A stretch of DNA of 64,000 bases from Kribbella jiaozuonensis (lineage in GTDB: Bacteria > Actinomycetota > Actinomycetes > Propionibacteriales > Kribbellaceae), in contig NZ_SZPZ01000001.1 in NCBI RefSeq assembly GCF_005233875.1, forward strand, positions 1,178,001-1,242,000, written 5' to 3'. Of the stretch, positions 1 to 6,519 are shown piece after piece. A program made the position numbers and the translations under genes. The notes under the pieces were generated by a model. The model searched no databases, had not been told where the DNA came from, and was given only the letters and a program-made list of their open reading frames with translations. Position 1 is the first letter of the stretch, and each line of letters opens with the position of its first letter.

Positions 1-1
1 G

Positions 2-466
2 TTGGTGCTGGCGGCGATCCTGGGTGGTTCGACGGCGACGATCATCGTGGCGATCGGGGTGACGTCCTGGCCGTCGACGGCGCGATTGATCCGCGCGCAG
101 ACGCTGGCCGTCGAGGCACGCCCGTACATCGAGAGATCGCTGGCGCTCGGCGGCGGCCACTGGCACATCACGACGCGCCACGTGCTGCCGAACGTCGCGC
201 CGTTGCTGTTGGCAAGTACGACGCTGGAGGTCGCGAGCGCGATCGTGACGGAGTCGACGCTGGCGTTCCTCGGCGTGAGTGCGAACAAGACGTCGTGGGG
301 GACGATGCTGCGCGGGGCTTATGACTGGGGTGCGGCGACGGCCGGCGCCTGGTGGTACATCTTGTTGCCGGGTCTCTGCATCGTCATCGTGGTGATGGCT
401 TTCACCTTGTGTGGAAGGGCTTTGGAGTCGGTCTTGAATCCTCGCCTGCGGACCGGGGGTGCCTGA
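2..466 (+). CDS. dppC: Oligopeptide ABC transporter permease (DppC/OppC type), C-terminal part
   Basis: This is the C-terminal 154 residues of an inner-membrane permease of a peptide-family ABC importer; its start lies before the window. The EAA-type cytoplasmic loop that contacts the ATPases is visible (ERSLALGGGHWHITTRHVLPN), flanked by hydrophobic segments at about residues 1-22, 62-85 and 117-138. The motif LAFLGVSA with the following WGTML is typical of DppC. The stop overlaps the next ATG (TGATG at 464-468), so it is translationally coupled to the two ATPase genes that follow. The binding protein and partner permease are expected upstream. Substrate (di- or oligopeptide, or nickel) cannot be told from this fragment. 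Confidence 0.9.
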   Translation: MVLAAILGGSTATIIVAIGVTSWPSTARLIRAQTLAVEARPYIERSLALGGGHWHITTRHVLPNVAPLLLASTTLEVASAIVTESTLAFLGVSANKTSWGTMLRGAYDWGAATAGAWWYILLPGLCIVIVVMAFTLCGRALESVLNPRLRTGGA

Positions 467-1404
467 TGCTTGAACTCGACAACTTGTCCGTGACCTATAA
501 GGCAGGTGGCGACATCCCTGCCGTCCGCGGCGTGTCCTTGTCGTTGGCGGCCGGGGAGGCGGTTGGTCTGGCCGGCGAGTCGGGCTCGGGCAAGTCCTCG
601 GTCGCGCTTGCTTTGTTGCGGCTGCTGCCCCGGTCGGCTGTCGTGGGTGGACGGGTCCTGCTCGACGGCGAGGACGTGCTGACGATGAAGTGGGGCCGGT
701 TACGCGCCGTACGCTGGTCGTCGGCATCGATCGTGTTCCAGGGCGCGCAGCACGGGTTGAATCCTGTGCAGCGGATCGGGGAGCAGATCGCAGAGCCTCT
801 CGTCGTACATCGACAGGCATCGGGATCTGCTGCTGACGCGCGGGTGCGGGAGCTGCTCGAACAGGTCGGACTGCCGGCCTGGCGAGCCCGGAGCTATCCG
901 CATGAGCTGAGTGGTGGCCAACGGCAACGAGTAATGATCGCGATGGCACTTGCTTGCTCACCGCAACTGATCATCGCCGACGAACCGACGACAGCACTCG
1001 ACCTGATGGTCCAGGCGCAAGTGCTCACGCTCATCCGCGACCTGATCGCCTTGCACGGGATCTCGCTGCTGATGATCTCGCACGACCTGTCGGTCCTGGC
1101 CGACGTGTGCGATCGCCTCGCTGTCATGTACGCCGGACGCTTGGTGGAGCTCGGTCCGTCGTCGGGGGACTTTCGCCACCCGTACAGCCAGGCGCTCGCG
1201 GCGGCGTTCCCGACCGTCGGCGATCCCGCTTCACGGCTGGCGCCACGCGGTCTGGCCGGTGATCCGCCGGATCCGCAGCAGCTTCCAGGTGGGTGTTCGT
1301 TCCATCCGCGTTGCCCGGTCGCGATCGAGTCGTGCGCGACGTCCGACGTACAACTGCGTCCGGTCGGCGATCGAACCGCCGCCTGCATCCTGGTAGGGGA
1401 GTGA
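466..1404 (+). CDS. dppD: Oligopeptide ABC transporter ATP-binding protein (DppD/OppD type)
   Basis: First of two ATPases that power the peptide-type importer. Walker A is GESGSGKS at residues 37-44, the ABC signature is LSGGQRQRV and Walker B is LIIADEPTTALD. The C-terminal oligo_HPY tail is present (GCSFHPRCP with a further Cys), as in DppD/OppD. I start it at ATG 466, which overlaps the permease stop; a longer in-frame extension back to 352 would sit inside the permease gene and has no homologous look. Length of 312 residues is normal. A rare TTA leucine codon is at 700-702. Confidence 0.92.
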   Translation: MLELDNLSVTYKAGGDIPAVRGVSLSLAAGEAVGLAGESGSGKSSVALALLRLLPRSAVVGGRVLLDGEDVLTMKWGRLRAVRWSSASIVFQGAQHGLNPVQRIGEQIAEPLVVHRQASGSAADARVRELLEQVGLPAWRARSYPHELSGGQRQRVMIAMALACSPQLIIADEPTTALDLMVQAQVLTLIRDLIALHGISLLMISHDLSVLADVCDRLAVMYAGRLVELGPSSGDFRHPYSQALAAAFPTVGDPASRLAPRGLAGDPPDPQQLPGGCSFHPRCPVAIESCATSDVQLRPVGDRTAACILVGE

Positions 1405-1407
1405 CTC

Positions 1408-2343
1408 TTGCTAGAGGCAACTGATCTGCACGTCGAGTTCTCCGGCCGCGGCGGACGGCGAGCCCGGGCCGTCGACGGCGTCAACCTCGCCATCGGCGCC
1501 GGCGAGATCGTCGCCCTCGTTGGCGAGTCCGGCTGCGGCAAGACCACCCTTGCGCGCACCCTGCTCGGTCTGGAACGCCCCACCGCGGGTCAGATCGTGT
1601 ACGACGGCACGCCGCTGAGCTACTCGGGCCGCGCCCTGAAGGCCTTCCGCCGTCAGGTCCAGCTCGTCCTCCAGGACCCGATGGGCTCCCTCAATCCCCG
1701 CCACACCGTCCACGAAGCGGTTGCCGAAGGCCCCAGAATCCACAACCTTCCCGACGAGGAATCCGTCGTCTCCTCGGCCCTCTCGCGCGCCGGCCTGCGC
1801 CCACCCGAGCGATTCCTCCATCGCTACCCCCACGAACTCTCCGGCGGCCAACGCCAACGCGTCGTCATCGCCGGCGCACTCGCCCTCGACCCCAAGGTCC
1901 TCATCGCCGACGAACCCGTCGCCTCCCTGGACGCCTCGGTCCGCGGCGAGATCCTCTCCCTAATCCTCCGCCTCCGCGACGACCTGGGCCTGTCCGCCCT
2001 CGTCGTCACCCACGACCTGGGCCTCGCCTGGAACATCGCCGACCGAGTAGCCGTCATGTACCTGGGCCGCATCGTCGAATCCGGCCCCACCGAAGCCATC
2101 CTCACCAACCCCCAACACCCCTACACCCAAGCCCTGCTCTCCGTCCTCCCCGATTCCCCCCAACGCATCATCCTCACCGGCGAACCCCCCGACCCCACCC
2201 AAATCCCCACCGGCTGCCGCTTCCACCCCCGCTGCCAACTCATCCCCACCACCCCAGACACCACCGCCTGCACCTCAAAGCCCCTCCCAATCCTCCCCAC
2301 CACAACCCACCCCCAGGTCGCCTGCCACCTGGCCACCTCCTAA
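1408..2343 (+). CDS. dppF: Oligopeptide ABC transporter ATP-binding protein (DppF/OppF type)
   Basis: Second ATPase of the importer, 311 residues, beginning with TTG at 1408 behind a GGGGAG ribosome site (1396-1401, spacer 6). Walker A is GESGCGKT, the signature LSGGQRQRV and Walker B VLIADEPVASLD; the C-terminal oligo_HPY region reads GCRFHPRCQ. It forms the usual DppD-DppF heterodimer beneath the two permeases. From about base 1680 onward the coding strand becomes strikingly C-rich through synonymous choice. The last 69 bases overlap, tail to tail, the end of the regulator on the opposite strand. Confidence 0.92.
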   Translation: MLEATDLHVEFSGRGGRRARAVDGVNLAIGAGEIVALVGESGCGKTTLARTLLGLERPTAGQIVYDGTPLSYSGRALKAFRRQVQLVLQDPMGSLNPRHTVHEAVAEGPRIHNLPDEESVVSSALSRAGLRPPERFLHRYPHELSGGQRQRVVIAGALALDPKVLIADEPVASLDASVRGEILSLILRLRDDLGLSALVVTHDLGLAWNIADRVAVMYLGRIVESGPTEAILTNPQHPYTQALLSVLPDSPQRIILTGEPPDPTQIPTGCRFHPRCQLIPTTPDTTACTSKPLPILPTTTHPQVACHLATS

Positions 2344-3297
2344 CTCGGTTCCACGCACAGTCACCCGGTACACGACCTTGTGGCCCTCGCGCACCCCGAC
2401 GATCAGCCCGGCGTCGCGAAGGATCCGCAGATGGCGCCCGACCGTGCCCAGCGACAACCCCAGCTCTTCGGCCAATTCACTCGCCGTCCCCGGACGGGAC
2501 AGACGCAACAACAACTCGGCGCGGCCGCGTCCGATCAGCCGCTCGAGCGCGACCCGACCGTCGGCTGGGAACTCGACTGCAACACGACGGGCGGGGTACA
2601 CCAACGCATAGCCCGCCGTCTCGCTCTCACACAGCCAGGTGCCGCCTTGCAACGTCACCGGGACGAACTGGAGCCCTTCGTCCCCGACGTGCCGATCAAC
2701 GCCCGGACGATTGCTGAATTGGATGCTGTCGGCACCAATCCACCGGCTTCGTCGGCTCATCCCCTCCAGTGCCTTCGGCCAGCCGAACGCTGCGAGCAGA
2801 CCGGCCCGGTATATCACCTCACGCTCAAGGGCCTCACGCCGACGCGGCCAATCCGGCGCCACATGACGCGACCAGACCGTGCGTACGGCGGAAGCCAGCG
2901 ACCGCCCCAGGTCGGAGCTCTCCAGCCACCGAAGATCGTGTTCGAGCCAGCTGTGCTGCAGCGATACCTTGAAAGCAGCCCGGATCTCGGCGTCGTTCAT
3001 CGCGGCGACTTGCTCGAGCTCGGCCGATAACGACGTACCCATCCCTCCGGTCGGTGGTAGGGCGACCACATCGGGAAGCCATTTGGTCGAGCTGAGCAGG
3101 TCGGCCAGGCCGCGCAGGAACGGGTCGCGGCGGAGGCGCCGGTCGAACGACTTCTGGTGGTTTGCGTACCACGCCGACATCCACGGATCCGGTCGCGCCC
3201 GGCGGAGGCTGATGATCGCGCCGACCGTCTCCGCGAGCGGCGACAACGCGAATCTCGACCTCGAGAGCGCCAGCGGACTGAGCTTGAGGAGTGTCAA
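2275..3297 (-). CDS. ArsR-like winged-helix transcriptional regulator (DUF5937-type)
   Basis: A 340-residue regulator with a long N-terminal domain of unassigned fold and a C-terminal winged helix at roughly residues 255-320 (SELAEELGLSLGTVGRHLRILRDAGLI, recognition helix included). This layout matches large ArsR-type proteins of actinobacteria that often sit next to an exporter, here the divergent MFS gene. The start is TTG at 3297 with GAGGAG seven bases upstream; that ribosome site lies in the loop of a 7-bp inverted repeat. The 3' end overlaps dppF by 69 bases. Ligand unknown; the family name is from memory. Confidence 0.82.
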   Translation of the reverse strand: MTLLKLSPLALSRSRFALSPLAETVGAIISLRRARPDPWMSAWYANHQKSFDRRLRRDPFLRGLADLLSSTKWLPDVVALPPTGGMGTSLSAELEQVAAMNDAEIRAAFKVSLQHSWLEHDLRWLESSDLGRSLASAVRTVWSRHVAPDWPRRREALEREVIYRAGLLAAFGWPKALEGMSRRSRWIGADSIQFSNRPGVDRHVGDEGLQFVPVTLQGGTWLCESETAGYALVYPARRVAVEFPADGRVALERLIGRGRAELLLRLSRPGTASELAEELGLSLGTVGRHLRILRDAGLIVGVREGHKVVYRVTVRGTELGGGQVAGDLGVGCGGEDWEGL

Positions 3298-3317
3298 CTT
3301 TCGCCTCCTCGCGAAAG
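3298..3317 (-). promoter_or_regulatory. Hairpin with the Shine-Dalgarno in its loop, upstream of the winged-helix regulator
   Basis: Read on the minus strand this is CTTTCGC, GAGGAG, GCGAAAG, followed directly by the TTG start. The 7-bp arms are a perfect inverted repeat and the six-base loop is the ribosome-binding site itself. As DNA it could be an operator for the regulator or for the divergent MFS promoter; as RNA it could set translation efficiency. Which of these applies is inference. Confidence 0.45.
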
Positions 3318-3331
3318 ACTTCGCCGTGCGG

Positions 3332-4525
3332 ATGAGCTGCCCGCATTGTCGCGCAGTGAATTCTCCCCTTCGTCGCCCGGCCTTCCGCTACTTCATGGCC
3401 GGCCGACTGGTCTCGCTGCTGGGCAGTTCGATGGCGCCTGTCGCCCTTGCCTTCGCAGTCCTGGATGCGTCCGGCGATCCGTCGCAGCTCGGGGTCGTGC
3501 TGACTGCGCGGATGGTTCCTATGTTGTGCTTCGTCCTGGTCGGTGGTGCGGTCGCCGATCGGGTTTCCCGGCGTACGGTGCTAGACGCCACGAACGCGGG
3601 CGGGGCGGCGGCGCAGGGTGCGGTCGCAGTACTGCTGCTGACGCACAACTACAGCTTGCTGCTGATCAGCGTGCTGAGTGCGGCGAACGGGATCTTGGAT
3701 GCGTTCACCTCGCCGGCCCTTCGCGGGCTGGTGCCCGAGCTGGTCGAGAAGGATGAGCTTCGGAGGGCCAACGCGCTGCTCAGCTCGGTTCGCAACGGCA
3801 CGAAGATCGTCGGGCCGGCCGTGGCGGGCGTACTCGTCGCGGTCGTTGGCAGCGGACCGACCATTGCTGTCGACGCGGTCAGTTATCTGGCGGCCGCAGT
3901 ACTGCTCGGTCGGTTGCGGGCTGGGTCGCCGACGGCCCTCGTCGTACGCCGTGGCTGGCGGGAGTTCCGGAGCATCCGCTGGGTGTGGGCGGTGACGCTT
4001 TCGTCTGCGCTGATGAACCTCGCCCAGACGGGCGCGTGGCAGGTGCTTGGACCGCCGCTGGCTGGCGCGAAGCTGTGGGGTTTCGCGCTCAGCGTTCGCG
4101 GGCTGGGGCTGCTGGTGATGAGCGCGCTGATGTATCGCCTGGTAGTCCGTCACCTTCTGCGGACTGGCCAGCTCCTCAGTGCCCTCGGTGCGTTGCCTCT
4201 CCTCGCACTCGGCGTCGGCTGGGAGCCGATCTGGCTACTGCTCGCTGCCTTCGCTGCCGGGGTCGGTTTCTCCATCTCCGGCATCAGCTGGGACACCTCG
4301 CTGCAGGAGCACATCGACCGCGGCGTACTGTCGCGGCTCGCGTCGATCGACGACCTCCTCTCGTACGTCGCCATCCCGGTCGGCCTGCTCGTTGCCGGGC
4401 CGTTGGCTGACCGCTTCGGAGCGCGGCTGGTCACCCTCGTTGCCGCGATCGTCTACACGGCTGCCGCGTGGAGCGCTCTGCTCTTCAAGGAGGTTCGCGA
4501 GCTTCCGCATGGTTCGGGTGGTTGA
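3332..4525 (+). CDS. Major facilitator superfamily exporter
   Basis: About 397 residues with 10-12 hydrophobic segments and the MFS-3 / enterobactin-exporter-like pattern: N-terminal FRYFMAGRLVSLLGSSMAPVALAFAVL, the A-loop motif GGAVADRVSRR between helices 2 and 3, and a second-half DRFGARLV loop. It is likely a drug or siderophore-type efflux pump in the cytoplasmic membrane. Start is uncertain: ATG 3332 or GTG 3356, neither with a clear ribosome site; a longer upstream reading frame runs antisense through the regulator and is discarded. It is divergent from that regulator, which probably controls it. The stop lies inside the -35 region of the next gene. Confidence 0.85.
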   Translation: MSCPHCRAVNSPLRRPAFRYFMAGRLVSLLGSSMAPVALAFAVLDASGDPSQLGVVLTARMVPMLCFVLVGGAVADRVSRRTVLDATNAGGAAAQGAVAVLLLTHNYSLLLISVLSAANGILDAFTSPALRGLVPELVEKDELRRANALLSSVRNGTKIVGPAVAGVLVAVVGSGPTIAVDAVSYLAAAVLLGRLRAGSPTALVVRRGWREFRSIRWVWAVTLSSALMNLAQTGAWQVLGPPLAGAKLWGFALSVRGLGLLVMSALMYRLVVRHLLRTGQLLSALGALPLLALGVGWEPIWLLLAAFAAGVGFSISGISWDTSLQEHIDRGVLSRLASIDDLLSYVAIPVGLLVAGPLADRFGARLVTLVAAIVYTAAAWSALLFKEVRELPHGSGG

Positions 4526-4553
4526 CAATAGTTAACAGGAAGTAGAACTATTG
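4522..4553 (+). promoter_or_regulatory. Promoter and palindromic operator of the ArsR gene
   Basis: TTGACA (4522-4527) is followed after 18 bases by AACTAT (4546-4551). The same stretch holds an 8-bp perfect inverted repeat, CAATAGTT (4526-4533) and AACTATTG (4546-4553), with a 12-bp spacer, so a dimeric regulator bound there would cover the whole promoter. The expected start of transcription falls at or next to the ATG at 4558, suggesting a leaderless mRNA. Autoregulation by the ArsR protein encoded next is the simplest reading. Confidence 0.6.
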
Positions 4554-4557
4554 CGGC

Positions 4558-4890
4558 ATGGTGGAAGATGCGGTGGATCGGTTTTTTGAGGTGTTGGCGG
4601 ATCCGACGCGGCGGCAGGTGGTGCGGTTGTTGGGGGAGGGGCCGCGGCGGGCGGGGCAGTTGGCGGTGGCGACGGGGGCGTCTTCGCCGGCGATGAGTCG
4701 GCATCTGCGGATCCTGTTGGAGGCCGGGCTGGTTGCCGATGAGCGGGTGCCGGACGATGCCCGCGTTCGTGTCTTCCGGCTCAATCCCGAGCCCGTGGTC
4801 GCCGTACAAGCCTGGCTGGATCAGGTCCAGGCGCACTGGCGTGACCAGTTGGGCGCGTTCAAACGCCACGTCGAGCAGAAGGAGTCCTGA
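4558..4890 (+). CDS. ArsR family (SdpR-like) HTH transcriptional repressor
   Basis: A 110-residue protein that is essentially one winged-helix domain: VLADPTRRQVVRLLGEGPRRAGQLA followed by the recognition helix ASSPAMSRHLRILLEAGLV and the wing DARVRVFRL. No metal-binding Cys pair (ELCVCDL type) is present, so it belongs with the non-metal SdpR-like group that commonly precedes START-domain (AHSA1) genes, as here. It overlaps the downstream gene by ATGA. No ribosome site precedes the ATG; see the promoter entry. The 5' end uses unusually G/T-rich synonymous codons. Confidence 0.9.
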   Translation: MVEDAVDRFFEVLADPTRRQVVRLLGEGPRRAGQLAVATGASSPAMSRHLRILLEAGLVADERVPDDARVRVFRLNPEPVVAVQAWLDQVQAHWRDQLGAFKRHVEQKES

Positions 4891-5687
4891 TGACCGAGCA
4901 GTCCGTCGAGGTCGCAGTCGAGGTCCCCGTTGCGCCGCCCACGGCGTTCAAGATCTTCACCGAGGAGATCGACCTGTGGTGGGTACGCGGGCCGATCAAC
5001 TTCTGGGACTCGGCCCGCGCGATCGAGGTGCGCATCGAGCCGGGCGTCGGTGGTCGGATCCTGGAGGTGTACGCCGATGACGCGCTCGAGCGTGGCGTGA
5101 TCACGGCCTGGGAGCCGGGCGAGCGTCTCGAGTACCGCAGTTCGGTCGACGACACCGAAACGACGATCACGTTCGATCCGATCGACGGCGGTACTCGCGT
5201 CACCGTGGTCGAAGCGCTGATCGAGGGCGGCACCAGGGCCGACTACGCGTGGCAGAACGTCCTGTACTGGTTCCCGGCCTGGGTCACCCGCCGCGACTCG
5301 GCGCCGTCGACGCCGCGCGAGGTCGGGCGGCTCGCGATCGCCTTGTACTACGAGGATCCGGCCGCTGCGGCCCGGTGGCTGCACTCGGTGTTTGGCCTCG
5401 AGACATGGGACCGCATCCCGGAGGAAGGCCGCCAGCCGAGCTGGATCGAGCTGCATGCCGGCGCGTCGTCGATCATCCTCCTCAAGCGGACGGAGCCGGG
5501 CGCGCCGGCCGCGGATCACGCTGCCTGGGTGTACGTCGATGATCTCGACGCGCACTTCGCGCACAGCCAGGAGAACGGCGCGAAGATCTTGCAGGAGATC
5601 CATCAGTACGGCTTCCGCTCCTACGAAGTCGAGGATGTCGAGGGCCACCGCTGGACCTTCCTTCAAGCCCGGCCCACGCAGCCATGA
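4890..5687 (+). CDS. SRPBCC (AHSA1-like) domain fused to a glyoxalase/VOC domain
   Basis: The 265-residue protein has an N-terminal START/SRPBCC lipid- or ligand-binding domain (about residues 1-132; FKIFTEEIDLWWVRG, EPGVGGRILEVY, RSSVDDTET) and a C-terminal VOC domain (about 145-260; IALYYEDPAAAARWLHSVFGLE, then VYVDDLDAHFAHSQENGA and DVEGHRWTF). Both are small cytosolic folds often found together in SdpR-type operons, here on one chain. The next gene is a close paralogue of the SRPBCC half alone. Metal ligands of a true glyoxalase cannot be confirmed. The role is probably ligand or electrophile handling under ArsR control. Confidence 0.85.
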   Translation: MTEQSVEVAVEVPVAPPTAFKIFTEEIDLWWVRGPINFWDSARAIEVRIEPGVGGRILEVYADDALERGVITAWEPGERLEYRSSVDDTETTITFDPIDGGTRVTVVEALIEGGTRADYAWQNVLYWFPAWVTRRDSAPSTPREVGRLAIALYYEDPAAAARWLHSVFGLETWDRIPEEGRQPSWIELHAGASSIILLKRTEPGAPAADHAAWVYVDDLDAHFAHSQENGAKILQEIHQYGFRSYEVEDVEGHRWTFLQARPTQP

Positions 5688-6097
5688 CCGAACTGTCAGC
5701 CACCGCATCCATCGAGGTCGCGGTCGATCCGGCGACCGCATTCAAGGTCTTCACCGAGGAGATCGACCTGTGGTGGGTCCGCGGCCCCATCAACTTCTTC
5801 GACGCGTCCCGCGCGACTGCGATGCAGATCGAGCCCGGGGTCGGCGGACGGATCCTCGAGGTCTACTCGCCGCCCGACGACGTACTCGAAATCGGCAAGA
5901 TCACTGACTGGCAACCCGGCGCCCGGTTCGCGTACCGCAGTTCGGTAGACGACACCGAGACCCGGATCGCCTTCGACGCAACCAGCGCGGGCTGCCGCGT
6001 CACCGTCGTACAGTCCCTGCTCCCCGGCGGCTCCCAGGCCTTCTACTTCTGGCGAAACGTCATCCACTGGATCCCCGAGTGGCTCAGCCGGCGGTGA
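5684..6097 (+). CDS. SRPBCC (AHSA1-like) domain protein, tandem paralogue
   Basis: A 137-residue single-domain protein nearly superposable on residues 1-132 of the preceding protein: shared stretches include FTEEIDLWWVRGPINF, EPGVGGRILEVY and YRSSVDDTET. It ends where the VOC domain would begin, so the pair looks like a partial gene duplication (or fusion followed by duplication). It overlaps the upstream stop by ATGA and is the last gene of the ArsR operon. No catalytic residues can be named; the fold forms a hydrophobic pocket. Confidence 0.88.
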   Translation: MTELSATASIEVAVDPATAFKVFTEEIDLWWVRGPINFFDASRATAMQIEPGVGGRILEVYSPPDDVLEIGKITDWQPGARFAYRSSVDDTETRIAFDATSAGCRVTVVQSLLPGGSQAFYFWRNVIHWIPEWLSRR

Positions 6098-6519
6098 GCG
6101 CGGTGGGGACGCTGCGGCCGCGAGGTAGGGCGACGGTGTGCTGAGAACGTCGCGGGGTGGGGTGGCGGACGCCGGTAGTCGACGCACCATCCCGCGACCA
6201 CGGTCCGCCTCGGCGACGGCGGTACGCACTCAACCGGGCGATAAGCCCGCACCCGTCGACGGCAGCCGACAGATCCCGGCGATAGCCGGAAGACTCTCCG
6301 GCGATAGCCGGCAACGCCCGGCGGCGGCCGGCACACCCCGGCGATAGCCGGCAAACCCGGCGATAGCCGGAAGAGCCCGGCGGTAGCCGGATGGGATGCT
6401 CCGGTGGTAGCCGGGGGTGGGTGGGGTGCGGGCGTAGTGGGCGCGGGGAGGAGCGGAGCGACGAGGGTAGCGACCGCGTAGCACGCGGGGTGGACCACAC
6501 TCGTCCGCATCGCGGGCTT
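6098..6519. other. Non-coding interval between convergent genes, with hairpin array
   Basis: This 422-base gap separates two converging operons. Near its left side GTCGCGGG (6149-6156) can pair with CCCGCGAC (6191-6198), a possible terminator. The middle holds the repeat array described separately. From about 6411 to 6480 the plus strand is very G-rich. Short reading frames cross the area on both strands, but their translations (PAIAG, LSPG repeats) simply echo the DNA repeat, so I call no gene here. Confidence 0.7.
6276..6414. repeat. Seven-copy array of CCGGCGATAGCCGG hairpin units
   Basis: Units start at 6276, 6298, 6318, 6338, 6357, 6377 and 6401, so the period is 19-24 bases, mostly 20. 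Four copies are exactly CCGGCGATAGCCGG; the others have GGCG, GGTA, or a CCGGT first arm. Each unit is an inverted repeat CCGGC/GCCGG around a four-base centre, usually GATA. Spacers of 5-10 bases are A-rich and not conserved. Period of two helical turns and conserved arms point to a protein-binding or structural role rather than coding. Confidence 0.8.

Noticed and set aside
2879..3331. N-terminal 150-codon extension of the MFS gene
   Set aside because: Antisense to the regulator, no hydrophobic or domain signal, and MFS proteins start at the FRYFMAGR helix.
6276..6414. CRISPR array
   Set aside because: Units are only 14 bases, spacers 5-10 bases, and no cas gene is present.
6043..6510. Minus-strand frame with PAIAG/LSPG peptide repeats
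   Set aside because: The peptide repeat merely follows the non-coding hairpin array; unit length of about 20 bases is not a multiple of three and the frame shifts along the array.
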